Source of the DNA: Gemmatimonadota bacterium
GTDB taxonomy: Bacteria > Gemmatimonadota > Gemmatimonadetes > Gemmatimonadales > Gemmatimonadaceae
Length of the DNA: 64,000 bases
NCBI GenBank assembly: GCA_021324775.1
Contig: JAJPIM010000008.1
Coordinates: 62,001-126,000 of the forward strand
Direction of reading: 5' to 3'
The notes beneath the pieces were generated by a model, which was not told the origin of the DNA, made no database searches, and worked only from the letters and a program-made list of their open reading frames with translations. A program made the translations under genes and the position numbers. Positions 9,300 through 18,954 of the stretch are shown piece after piece. Position 1 is the stretch's first letter. The number at the start of each line of letters is the position of its first letter.

Positions 9300-10799
9300 C
9301 TACGGCTCCACGTACTGGTAGAGCGATACCAGCCGGACGGCGCGATAGAATGCGCCGCGATTGTGCAGGGAAAAGATCCCGATGCCCACGGCCTTTCCCT
9401 GGGCATTCACTTCGTGGATCTGCCCCGCGAGTCCGAATCCCACGAGCGTGTTGCCACTCTTGAGACGCTGGACGGATCCGACTGCGTCAGTGAAGATCGC
9501 GGGATTGGGCTCATACTCCCACACCAGTGTGGCCGTCATCTTCGTCAAGTCGAGCGTGTATTCAGCGGCCCGGGTGTGCGGCGGCGTGTGCCGCAGTCCG
9601 TTGTCGTACAGCAGAATGTCGCCGTTGCCGAGTACCCGCACGCTGTGCTGCCCGCTGAAGAAGCCGAGCGGATCCTTGAGGATGGTGAACTGCGTCTGCC
9701 GTCCGCCGAGCTGCCACATCCGCGCGCCGGTCTGGTAATCGAGCTTGACAATCGCGCCCATGTGCCGGAACGACACGACGTAGTTGCTGTCGAGGTCGAA
9801 CGCGAGCGAGTTCGGGTGATCGAAATCGTCCGGCGGATCGACACCGGTCGGCTCGATCCAGTCCTGGATCGTATAGTGGTTCCACGCATCCCAGAGGAAC
9901 TGCACCGTACCCGGGGGCGATTCACGGATCAACTGGTGCCCGATGCCGGTGCCGTTGGCTGGGCCTCCCAGGGACGAGAAATCGAACGGGGTCCGGTCCG
10001 TATATCCGTAGTAGTGGAGAATCGGCGCGTCCACCGTACCGGTCTCGATCAACTCGTGCGAGTCCATCTCTTCGCCCGGCGCCGGCCCGTAGTTCGCGAC
10101 GACCTCACCGGTCGGGAGGATCTCATCGTATGTCTCGGGGAGATTGTCGTCCCCCTGGGATCCGCCGATCGCGAGAGTGAAGTGGCCGTTTTTCTGCTGC
10201 TTCGACTCGACGGAACCGGTGCCCGGCGGAAACTCCCGGTACCAGCGGACGCGGCCCTTCGAGTCGAAAATCACCATCAGCACGCTGTCGCCCGTGTAGA
10301 GAATGGGCGAGACCAGCGTGTAGCCCGGGCCGAAGCTGCCCGAGATGTTGAGTGTCGCGGTCTGCACGTACGCCGAGAGTGGGCCGGTCGCGAATTGGAA
10401 TGGTTCGGTGGTCCGGCCGTGCGCGCCGTAGACCTCCAGCGTATTCGAATATGTGGCGTTGGGGAGCAGCCCGAGTGTGGCGATGCGACACGAATCACCC
10501 GCGACGTGCACGAATGGGGTGGCCGACGCCGTATCTCCGGCCGTCGTGTAGAGCACCCGCGCCGAGTCGGCGTTAACGGCTGTGAAGGTGATGACCGTCG
10601 ACAGCGAGTTGAGCGGATTGGTCTGGACGGAGTACCCAGTGACCTCCGGCGCGAGCGCAGAATTGAGGCCGGAGACCGCGGTGGTGTGATCGCTCGAGCA
10701 TGCCGCGAGGGCGACGAGTCCGATGACCGCGAGGGTGCCGAGGGCGGCGCGCGGAGGTGCGGCGCCGGAGCCATCACAACGAGAGAGCTGGATCGGCAT
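9300..10799 (-). CDS. Arylsulfotransferase (ASST)-family secreted lipoprotein
   Basis: Lipobox LVALAACSS; repeated beta-propeller-like motifs DEILPTGEVVANYG, SHELIETG, DHPNSLAFD, GQHSVRVLGNGDILLYDNG. Confidence 0.8.
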   Translation of the reverse strand: MPIQLSRCDGSGAAPPRAALGTLAVIGLVALAACSSDHTTAVSGLNSALAPEVTGYSVQTNPLNSLSTVITFTAVNADSARVLYTTAGDTASATPFVHVAGDSCRIATLGLLPNATYSNTLEVYGAHGRTTEPFQFATGPLSAYVQTATLNISGSFGPGYTLVSPILYTGDSVLMVIFDSKGRVRWYREFPPGTGSVESKQQKNGHFTLAIGGSQGDDNLPETYDEILPTGEVVANYGPAPGEEMDSHELIETGTVDAPILHYYGYTDRTPFDFSSLGGPANGTGIGHQLIRESPPGTVQFLWDAWNHYTIQDWIEPTGVDPPDDFDHPNSLAFDLDSNYVVSFRHMGAIVKLDYQTGARMWQLGGRQTQFTILKDPLGFFSGQHSVRVLGNGDILLYDNGLRHTPPHTRAAEYTLDLTKMTATLVWEYEPNPAIFTDAVGSVQRLKSGNTLVGFGLAGQIHEVNAQGKAVGIGIFSLHNRGAFYRAVRLVSLYQYVEP

Positions 10800-11286
10800 G
10801 AGATTGGTTGCCGGGGGTGGTCGGGTGCTCGGGCGGCGACGAGGCGAGCTCACGAGGGCGAACAAGGCGATAGACTCGTTACAGTACCGCCTCTCCACCC
10901 GAAAGCGTTGGGTGGGGAGTTCCGGCGGAACCGCGGAAACTGCACTGGGACGCGGGCATCGTCGAGGGGGTGCGGGTCCCGGGAACAGCCGTGACGCGAG
11001 GCCGGCCGCTAGCCGCCGCCGGACCGGCTCGGGATTGGCTCACTGGTCCCATGAAGTGACACGTGGCGCGGACGTCGTCAAGAGCGCCGGATCAGTGTCG
11101 TCCCGGCGTGGCGCAGGCAGCCCCATGACGTGTGCTTCCCGCGTGCGGCCCGGTGTACGGCCAGGTGTGCGGCCCGGTGTCTGGCATCTGCTGTGGATGA
11201 CATTCATCCGGGGCAATCGCCGGAAAATCAGTGGCAGACAGCATTTTCGGCTGATCTCGGTTCTTGACAGCACTCTGGCCCTTCTC

Positions 11287-11312
11287 CACGCTATAGCCCG
11301 TTACATAGCGTG
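11287..11312. promoter_or_regulatory. Perfect 8-bp inverted repeat, candidate operator near the susC promoter
   Basis: CACGCTAT-N10-ATAGCGTG downstream of TTGACA (11264-11269). Confidence 0.45.
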
Positions 11313-11448
11313 ACCTGCCGGTGACAGACCGGGCCCAATCGTGCCCCTGGCCCGGCTCGGCGGGCATGCCACCAACCAAACTCGGCCCGTGTGCGCGCGG
11401 GACACACGCGATCGGGACACCGCTGTTCTCGCGCGAGGAGGACACGAA

Positions 11449-14433
11449 GTGCAGAAACTCTTGTTCGTGATGCGGCGAGTGGGCGTCGTGGCCGGGTTCC
11501 TGGCTGTGGCGGCGTGGCCGGCGGCGCGCGCGAACGCGCAGGGCACGCTTCGGCCGGTAACCGGGCGCGTGACCGACGCGGAAGACCACGCACCGATCCC
11601 GGCCGCCTCGATCCAGGTCGTCGGTACGACCCTGGGCACGACCACGACGGACAGTGGCACGTTTTCGGTGCGGGTGCCGCAGGGCGCGGCCACGCTCAAC
11701 ATTCGGCGCATCGGATTCCGCGCGACCACCGTGGTGTTGGCCGCCGACCAGAGCGACGTGACGGTGAGCCTCACGCGCGACATTCTGGAACTGCAGCAGC
11801 AGGTGGTGACGGGCGTCACGACGAGCGTCGCCTCCGAGAACGCGGCCAACGACGTCGCGGTGGTGACCTCGGCGAACCTCAATCGCGCGCCCGCCCCGAC
11901 CGTGGAGAACGCGCTGCAGGGCAAAGTACCGGGCGCCGTGATCCAGCAGAACAACGGCGGTGATCCAGGCGGCGGGATGCAGGTCCAGATCCGCGGCATC
12001 ACGTCGCTGTTCGCGAACGCGTACCCGCTCTACGTCGTCGACGGCGTGATCGTCAACAACGAGACCGTCAACAGCGGCCTCAACACGATCACCCAGTCCA
12101 ATGGTGGCGCCGGGTCGAACGAGCAGGACCTGAGTCCCAACCGAATCGCCGATCTCAACCCCGAGGACATCGAGACCATCGAAGTTCTCAAGGGGGCGTC
12201 GGCGTCCGCCATTTATGGATCGAAAGCGTCAGCTGGCGTGATCATCATCACGACCAAGAGGGGCAAGGCCGGCAAGCCGCGGATCGAGCTGTCGCAGAAA
12301 GTCGGACACTTCTCGCTGTCGAACACCTACGGTCTTCGCACATTCCCGACGCTCGCCAGCGCGGAAGCGTGGGGCCGCGAGTTCGGGTACACGAAGTCGT
12401 TCATCGACGGCGCCTATGGTGGTCCACAGGACTATCAGAACCAGTTGTTCGGCAGCAACCAGCTCTCCTATGAGACAGACGCGAGCATCAGCGGGATCTC
12501 CAACAACACCCAGTACTTCCTGTCCGGGCTCGCGAAGTACGACAATGGCACGATGACCAACACGGGGTACAACAAGCAGACCGTTCGTACCAACATCACA
12601 CAGACGCTTACGAGCAACCTCACGGCGACGGCGAACCTCAACTTCGCCCACTCCGTCACCCGGCGAGGCGTTTCGGGCAACGACAACATCGGTGTCAGCC
12701 CGTACGACGTCTTCTCGTACACGCCGCAGTTCGTGGCGCTGGACAAGCAAGTGCACGGGGCGTGGCCGATCAATCCGTTCGGACCGGCGAATCCGTTTGC
12801 TGACGCGGCCGAGATTCAGACGCCGGAGACGGTCAACCGGTTCATCGGCGGCGGCAACATCGACTGGGAGCCGCTGCACCTGCCGGACCAGACCCTTCAC
12901 ATCACCTTCATCGGTGGCGCCGACTACACGACGCAGAACGACAACTTCTATGCGCCGCCCGATTTGCAGGTCGAAGAGGCGATCTCATCCGGACTGCCTG
13001 GCGTCGCGCAGGACCAGTACGGCGCGACGACCTACCTCAACTACTCGATCAACCTCGTCCACCACTTCACCGGCCTCAAATTCCTCGACGCGACCACGTC
13101 GGTGGGGTTCGTCCGGGAGAAGCGGAGTCTCGACAATCCGTTGGAAGCCGGCCAGGACATTCTGGCGGGCGCGGTGAACCCGACGCTTGGTTCGGTCCAG
13201 ACGCTGAGAGACACCGCGACGGAGGCCAAGGACCAGTCGCTTTACGCACAGGAGCAGGTGCTCCTCCTCCAGCAGCGGCTCGCGCTGACGGCCGGCGTGA
13301 CCGCCGAGCGCACCACGAACGATGGCGACATCGGCAAGTTCTTCCCGTATCCCCACTTCTCGGCGTCGTACCGCGTGCCCCAGTTCGCCGGCTGGCTCGA
13401 CGAGCTCAAGGTGCGGGCGGCGTACGGCCAATCGGGAACACAGCCGAACTACGGCATCAAGTACACGCCGCTCAACACGACGGTCTCGGGCGGGTTGGGC
13501 GGGGTCTACATCCCACTCAGCATCGGGGACTCGGCGATCCGGCCGGAGCAGGAAGCCGAGATCGAGACGGGATTCGACGCGACACTGCTGCACTCGCGGG
13601 CGCAGTTCAGCTTCACGATCTACCAGAAGCGCATCACCGACCTGCTGCTCCAGGACCAGCCATCTCCGTCGCTGGGATTCGACCAGTCGTGGTTCAACGG
13701 CGGCGAGTTCACGAATCAGGGCGTCGAGATGTCGTTCACGGCGACACCGGTGGCCGTGCGGAACGGCTTCCAGTGGGTTACCACCACGACGTTCTTCCGC
13801 AACTACAGCGTGGTGAACTCGCTGCCCGCCAGCCTCCCGGCCTTCGATCTCAACAACGGTGGGGGCGGGAGCCTGGGCACGTTCCGGATCCAGGTCGGCC
13901 GGTCCGTCTCACAGATCGTCGGGCAGTTCAACGGCCCGGACGGGCAGCCGATCCAGGCTGGCGACGCCCAGCCGTCGTACGTGATGAACTTCAACAACGA
14001 GTTCACCTACCACCGATTCCACGCGGCGGCGCTCGTCGTGTGGTCACGGGGCGGTGCCGTCGGCAACTTCACCGACAACCTCTTCGATGACAGCCAAGGA
14101 CTGCTCGCGGATTCGGCGCTCAGCGCCAAGCGGAATGCCGAGAACAACGCCAACGGCACGCCGTATCTCGAACCCGCCTCGTTCGTGAAAGTCCGCGAAG
14201 TGTCCGTGAGCTACTCGCTGCCGGACAAGTTCGTGGCATGGTTGAGCAACGCCGTGCACGTCAAGGACGCGCGGCTGTCCGTCACCGGGCGCGATCTGTT
14301 CGCCTGGTTTCCGTATACGGGGCTCGATCCGGAAGTCAACTTCGTCGGCCAAACGCAGATTCAGCGTGGCCAGGACGTTACGCCGTACCCTCCGGCGCGC
14401 AGCGTCTTCGTCTCCCTCGACCTGGGCCTCTGA
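11449..14433 (+). CDS. SusC/RagA family TonB-linked outer membrane protein
   Basis: Carboxypeptidase-like N-terminal domain (VTGRVTDAEDHAPIPAASI), plug YVVDGVIVNNETVN, DIETIEVLKGASASAIYGSKASAGVIIITTKRGK; GTG start after gaggagg. Confidence 0.95.
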   Translation: MQKLLFVMRRVGVVAGFLAVAAWPAARANAQGTLRPVTGRVTDAEDHAPIPAASIQVVGTTLGTTTTDSGTFSVRVPQGAATLNIRRIGFRATTVVLAADQSDVTVSLTRDILELQQQVVTGVTTSVASENAANDVAVVTSANLNRAPAPTVENALQGKVPGAVIQQNNGGDPGGGMQVQIRGITSLFANAYPLYVVDGVIVNNETVNSGLNTITQSNGGAGSNEQDLSPNRIADLNPEDIETIEVLKGASASAIYGSKASAGVIIITTKRGKAGKPRIELSQKVGHFSLSNTYGLRTFPTLASAEAWGREFGYTKSFIDGAYGGPQDYQNQLFGSNQLSYETDASISGISNNTQYFLSGLAKYDNGTMTNTGYNKQTVRTNITQTLTSNLTATANLNFAHSVTRRGVSGNDNIGVSPYDVFSYTPQFVALDKQVHGAWPINPFGPANPFADAAEIQTPETVNRFIGGGNIDWEPLHLPDQTLHITFIGGADYTTQNDNFYAPPDLQVEEAISSGLPGVAQDQYGATTYLNYSINLVHHFTGLKFLDATTSVGFVREKRSLDNPLEAGQDILAGAVNPTLGSVQTLRDTATEAKDQSLYAQEQVLLLQQRLALTAGVTAERTTNDGDIGKFFPYPHFSASYRVPQFAGWLDELKVRAAYGQSGTQPNYGIKYTPLNTTVSGGLGGVYIPLSIGDSAIRPEQEAEIETGFDATLLHSRAQFSFTIYQKRITDLLLQDQPSPSLGFDQSWFNGGEFTNQGVEMSFTATPVAVRNGFQWVTTTTFFRNYSVVNSLPASLPAFDLNNGGGGSLGTFRIQVGRSVSQIVGQFNGPDGQPIQAGDAQPSYVMNFNNEFTYHRFHAAALVVWSRGGAVGNFTDNLFDDSQGLLADSALSAKRNAENNANGTPYLEPASFVKVREVSVSYSLPDKFVAWLSNAVHVKDARLSVTGRDLFAWFPYTGLDPEVNFVGQTQIQRGQDVTPYPPARSVFVSLDLGL

Positions 14434-14435
14434 CC

Positions 14436-16061
14436 ATGACCATCCTCTGCTTCGCTCGTACGCGCCGGCAGCAGGCTGGCCGCCCTCGCCCCGCAGCGGC
14501 GTGGCCGATGCGCCACGCCACCCTGGTGCTCTCGCCGTTGCTCGCCGCCGCGGTGCTCGCGTCGTGCAAGGACAGCAACGTGCCATTCCTGACGGCGCCG
14601 ACGCAGGTGGCGGCGACGACGGTCGGCATTCAGAACGCGATCACGGGCCTCTTCAGTGCGGCCCGGAACGACATCTCCAACTACGTCACGTTCATGTCCA
14701 CGTTCTCCCGTGACGCGGCGAATTTCACGAGTACCGAGCCGCGCTACGTCACGGAAGGCATGGGTCTCATTCCCATCTCCAACACGGACCAGTTTTTCTC
14801 GTCATCGATCTGGGACATCGAATTCCGGAACGCGAAGTTCGCGAACCAGATCGTCGCGACCCTTCCCACGGTCACGCCCGCCTATTCACCAGGCGACGCG
14901 GCGGCCATCACGGGCGTCGTCCAGACGATGAAGGCCCTGCAGTTCATGATGATTGCCGAAACGCGAGATACCCTTGGGCTCTCGCCGTATTCCATCGACG
15001 TGACCGGCACGGTGCCCGCGCCCGTATTCTGCAACAAGGACGTGTGGCTCTACATCGTCGCCCTGCTGGATTCGGCCAACGTGTCGCTCCAGACTGCCGG
15101 TCCCAACCCGTTGCCGATCACGCTGCCTCCCGGCTTCGCGTCGGTGTCGGCGACTGCCGCACCAAGCACGACCCCGGGAGCGTTCGCCGCATTCAACCGC
15201 GCGCTGGCGGCCAAGGCGGGACTGGAGCTGGCATACGCCATCGCCCGCACCGCCGGGAGCGGCACCGCACCGACGCCCACGTCGGCGGGGACGCCGTTCG
15301 GGCCAGCGCTCACGCGAGCCGACAGCGCTATGCACGCATCGGCGCTGTTCAGTCCCGGCGCTCTCACGACGCCGGCGCCAGGCGGATTCACGGACGACGC
15401 GTTCGGCGTATACCACTCGTGGAGCGCGCAGTCGAGCGACCAGGTCAACCCCATCAACGGTGAGATCGGCACCCTCGCGGTGCTGTGGGACATGGTCACC
15501 GATGTCGATACGGCCAACGATGCGCGATGGCACGCGAAGTTCGCGGTCAACCCGAATATCGTCCAGGAGCCCTCGTTCGCCGCGGCGGCGTCGCCGTTCA
15601 TCTACGCCTACTACCCGACGGTGGCGACTCCGATTCCGATCGTCCGGAACGAGGAACTCGTGCTCGTGGACGCCCAGATCCAGCTCGGCCTCGGCAACCT
15701 GGCCAACGCGATCACACTCATCAACGATGTACACCAGCAGGCGGGCGGCTTTGCCTCACCGCTCACGATCGCGGCCAACTACGTGGCGGTCCGGAACGCG
15801 CTGCTCAAGGAGCAACGCGTGTCGACGATCCTCGAGAGCAGCGAGGACCGCACGATCGCGCTTCGCATGTACGGCATGGCGACGGTATCCGACACGACGT
15901 GGGATGCGACGTCGGGCCCCGATGCGGCCGCGGTGGCGGGTGCCACGGCAGCACTGGGGGCGAAGCCGACGGACCTCCACACTCTGGTCGATCCTCCGCC
16001 ATCGACGGAGACCGATGGGAGAGGCGGGAGCTACACACTGACCTGCTCGGCGGCGTCGTAG
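14436..16061 (+). CDS. SusD/RagB-like substrate-binding lipoprotein
   Basis: Lipobox AVLASCKDS; NEELVLVDAQIQLGLGNLANAITLINDVHQQAGGF; adjacent to SusC. Confidence 0.85.
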   Translation: MTILCFARTRRQQAGRPRPAAAWPMRHATLVLSPLLAAAVLASCKDSNVPFLTAPTQVAATTVGIQNAITGLFSAARNDISNYVTFMSTFSRDAANFTSTEPRYVTEGMGLIPISNTDQFFSSSIWDIEFRNAKFANQIVATLPTVTPAYSPGDAAAITGVVQTMKALQFMMIAETRDTLGLSPYSIDVTGTVPAPVFCNKDVWLYIVALLDSANVSLQTAGPNPLPITLPPGFASVSATAAPSTTPGAFAAFNRALAAKAGLELAYAIARTAGSGTAPTPTSAGTPFGPALTRADSAMHASALFSPGALTTPAPGGFTDDAFGVYHSWSAQSSDQVNPINGEIGTLAVLWDMVTDVDTANDARWHAKFAVNPNIVQEPSFAAAASPFIYAYYPTVATPIPIVRNEELVLVDAQIQLGLGNLANAITLINDVHQQAGGFASPLTIAANYVAVRNALLKEQRVSTILESSEDRTIALRMYGMATVSDTTWDATSGPDAAAVAGATAALGAKPTDLHTLVDPPPSTETDGRGGSYTLTCSAAS

Positions 16062-16096
16062 CGCGGCAGGGCGCGTCGCCGGCACGATCGAAGGTC

Positions 16097-16133
16097 ACGG
16101 GGGCTGGTTGCGATGTCTGCAACCGGCCCCCGT
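16097..16133 (+). terminator. GGCCGGCTGC-type terminator hairpin (covarying family copy 3)
   Basis: ACGGGGGCTGGTTGC-gatgtct-GCAACCGGCCCCCGT, 3' of SusD gene. Confidence 0.75.
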
Positions 16134-16259
16134 TGCCGTCCGGGGCGGAACCAGAGGGAGCAGGCATGGGCCGGGATGAGCCGGCGTGTGCCAACGGGTC
16201 CGGCGGGCCATATTAGTCGCGGCGTTCGCACCACCGGTGCTGGACCTGGGAGGGATGTG

Positions 16260-18092
16260 ATGGCTGTACGTGTGCGCGCGGTCATTGCCGCCGGAGCGAT
16301 GGTGGCGGCGGCAACGATCCCCGGATGCTCAGGGGACCAGGGGGCGGCGAGGACCGCGGCCGGCGTTCGCGGAGCGCGGATCGGCACTCCTTCCGCCGGG
16401 GAGCCGGGCGAGTGGACGATGCCGGCCAAGGACTACGCCGGCAGCCGCTACAGCACGCTCGACGACATCACGGCGGACAACGCCGGCCGCCTGAGTGTGG
16501 CGTGGACCTTTTCCACGGGTGTGCTCAAGGGACACGAGGGTGCGCCTCTCGTGATCGGACCGACGATGTACATCGTGACTCCATATCCCAACGTCGCGTA
16601 CGCGCTCGACCTCTCGCGTCCCGGGGCCCCGCTGCGCTGGAAGTTCCGTCCCGAGAACGCGCAGGCGGCGAAGGCCGAGGCGTGCTGCGATGTCGTGAAT
16701 CGGGGAGCGGCGTACGCGGACAGCACGGTGTTCTACAATCTGCTCGATGGTCACACGGTGGCCGTCGACGTGCGAACCGGGGCCGAGCGGTGGCGAGCCC
16801 AGGTCGCGGACCCGAGCCACGGCGAGACGATGACGATGGCCCCACTGGTGGTGCACGGCAAAGTGCTCGTGGGGCCCAGCGGTGGCGAGATGGGCGTGCG
16901 CGGATGGATTGCGGCGCTCGATGCGCGCACCGGCAAGGAGGTGTGGCGGGCCTACAACCTGGGTCCGGACGCCGACGTCAAGATCGGGCCGCGCTTCGCG
17001 CCGTTTTATGCGAGCGAACGCGGCACCGACCTCGCCGCGACGAGCTGGCCGAGCGAGACCTGGCGGCACGGCGGTGCGGCCACGTGGGGATGGCTCACGT
17101 ACGATCCGGATCTCAATCTCCTGTACTACGGCACGAGCAATCCGGGACCGTGGGATGGTGAGCTTCGGCCTGGCGACAACAAGTATTCGAGCTCCATCCT
17201 GGCCCGCGACCCGGACACCGGGGAGTTGCGCTGGGCCCTACAGGTCACGCCCCACGACCTCTGGGATTACGACGCGGTCAATGAAAGCATCATCGCCGAC
17301 CTGCCGATCGGCGGAACGATGCGCAAAGTGCTCGTGCACTTCGACCGCAACGGGTTCGCGTACACGATCGACCGGTCGACGGGCCAAGTGCTGGTCGCGC
17401 AATCCTACGTTCCGATGAACTGGGCGGCCGGCGTGGACCTCGCGACCGGGCGGCCGCGCGTGAACGCCGGCAAGGTGACGCGGATCGGGAAGACGGTCAC
17501 GGACATCTGTCCGAGCCTCGAGGGGGGCAAGAACCAGCAGCCGGCCGCGTTCTCGCCGGCGACCGGGCTGTTCTACGTTCCGACCAACAACCTGTGCATG
17601 GACTTCACCGGCCGGACCCCGACCTACATCGCGGGCACGCCGTACATCGGAGCGGACGCACCGGAGAAGGGCGGTCCGGGCGGGTATCGCGGCGAGTTCA
17701 TGGCGTGGGATGCGACAACTGGCCGGAAGGTGTGGGGCATCCGCGAGCCGTTTCCGGTGTGGAGCGGCGCGCTCGCCACCGCGGGCAACGTCGTGTTCTA
17801 CGGTACTCTGGATGGGTGGTTCAAGGCGGCCGATGCGCGCACCGGAGAACCGCTCTGGCAATTCAAGGTCAGTTCGGGCGTCGTCGGCAATCCGATGACC
17901 TATCGCGGGCCGGACGGAAAACAGTACGTCGCGGTGTACGCGGGGATCGGCGGCGACATGGGTGCGCTGATTGCCGGCGACGTCGCTTCGGACGCGCCGT
18001 TCGATGTCCGGGAGCAGGGGACGACGCTGCCCGATCTGGCGCAGCACACGAGTCTAGGCGGGACGTTGTTCGTCTTCTCACTCGGGAAGTGA
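16260..18092 (+). CDS. PQQ-dependent methanol/ethanol-family dehydrogenase (XoxF-like)
   Basis: DYAGSRYSTLDDI, EACCDVVNRG vicinal Cys, GGEMGVRGWIAALD, LTYDPDLNLLYYGTSNPGPW, PHDLWDYDAVNE; GGGAGG RBS before ATG 16260. Confidence 0.9.
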   Translation: MAVRVRAVIAAGAMVAAATIPGCSGDQGAARTAAGVRGARIGTPSAGEPGEWTMPAKDYAGSRYSTLDDITADNAGRLSVAWTFSTGVLKGHEGAPLVIGPTMYIVTPYPNVAYALDLSRPGAPLRWKFRPENAQAAKAEACCDVVNRGAAYADSTVFYNLLDGHTVAVDVRTGAERWRAQVADPSHGETMTMAPLVVHGKVLVGPSGGEMGVRGWIAALDARTGKEVWRAYNLGPDADVKIGPRFAPFYASERGTDLAATSWPSETWRHGGAATWGWLTYDPDLNLLYYGTSNPGPWDGELRPGDNKYSSSILARDPDTGELRWALQVTPHDLWDYDAVNESIIADLPIGGTMRKVLVHFDRNGFAYTIDRSTGQVLVAQSYVPMNWAAGVDLATGRPRVNAGKVTRIGKTVTDICPSLEGGKNQQPAAFSPATGLFYVPTNNLCMDFTGRTPTYIAGTPYIGADAPEKGGPGGYRGEFMAWDATTGRKVWGIREPFPVWSGALATAGNVVFYGTLDGWFKAADARTGEPLWQFKVSSGVVGNPMTYRGPDGKQYVAVYAGIGGDMGALIAGDVASDAPFDVREQGTTLPDLAQHTSLGGTLFVFSLGK

Positions 18093-18111
18093 TGCGCGCC
18101 GAGTCGAACGG

Positions 18112-18197
18112 AGAAAGGAGAAAAGAGAAAGGAGAAAGTGCAAAAAGGAGAGAGTAGAAAAGCAGAGAGTAGAAAGTAGAAAGTAGAAAGAACAGGT
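18112..18197 (+). repeat. Polypurine GAGAAAGGAGAAA low-complexity tract
   Basis: ggagaaaggagaaaagagaaaggagaaag...agtagaaagtagaaagtagaaag between two CDSs. Confidence 0.85.
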
Positions 18198-18239
18198 ACT
18201 CGGGCGGCAGGCTATCTGGCGCAGCATGCGGGAGGGACG

Positions 18240-18929
18240 ATGGAGCGGCTCACAGGCCGCGCGACATGTGTCGCGTGGCATCTCATGGTGCGTCTGGCGG
18301 TGCCGATCCCGGCGGTGCCGATCCTGGCGCTGGCGATTGTGACGGGATGTGGCCGCGAGGGGCGGGCGGCTCAGCGGGAGACCGCGGCAGCGGCACCCGT
18401 CGGGCCATCCAGCGCTGCATCAAGCACGGCATCCAGCGCCGCGTCCAGCGCCGCGTCCAGCGCCTCGTCCAGCGCGCCATCTGCTGGTTCCGTCACGCCG
18501 GCCGCGGCGGCGTTATCACCGCAGAGCGGCGCGCCTGTGGTGGCGCATCCCGGCAACATTCAGGCAGGGCTTCCGGCCCAGCATCCGCTGCGGGTACTCA
18601 CCAATCCGCGCGAGCACGATCCGCGCGCGGCCGAAGAGGGCAAGCAGCTCTTCGTGTCGTACAACTGTGCCGATTGCCACGGCGGGGACGGGTCGGGCGG
18701 GATGGGGCCGAGCCTGCAGGATGGCCGCTGGCATTTCGGCGGAAGTGCCGGCGAGGTGTACGAGTCGATCAGCGAAGGACGGCCGGACGGGATGCCTTCG
18801 TGGGGCGGCCGGATCAGTGATTCACAGATCTGGGCGCTGGTCGCTTACGTGCGCACGTTGTCATCGGGGAAGGACGTGACCACGCAGACCTTCGACCGTG
18901 GCGGAACCGTGTCGCGCGGCGGCCACTGA
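18240..18929 (+). CDS. Cytochrome c (class I-like) lipoprotein
   Basis: LAIVTGC lipobox; Ser/Ala linker; YNCADCHGGDGSGGMGPSL...GMPSWGGRISDSQIWALVAYVRTL. Confidence 0.9.
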   Translation: MERLTGRATCVAWHLMVRLAVPIPAVPILALAIVTGCGREGRAAQRETAAAAPVGPSSAASSTASSAASSAASSASSSAPSAGSVTPAAAALSPQSGAPVVAHPGNIQAGLPAQHPLRVLTNPREHDPRAAEEGKQLFVSYNCADCHGGDGSGGMGPSLQDGRWHFGGSAGEVYESISEGRPDGMPSWGGRISDSQIWALVAYVRTLSSGKDVTTQTFDRGGTVSRGGH

Positions 18930-18954
18930 GGCCACTACAAAGGCCGCCGCGCGG

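Noticed and set aside
8973-10994. 673-aa plus-strand ORF
   Set aside because: Antisense to the ASST-family CDS; Arg/Glu/His-rich shadow ORF typical of high-GC DNA with no recognisable domain.
18407-18480. GCGTCCAGCGCC repeats as a regulatory element
   Set aside because: They lie in frame in the cytochrome c lipoprotein and encode a Ser/Ala linker; coding explanation is sufficient.
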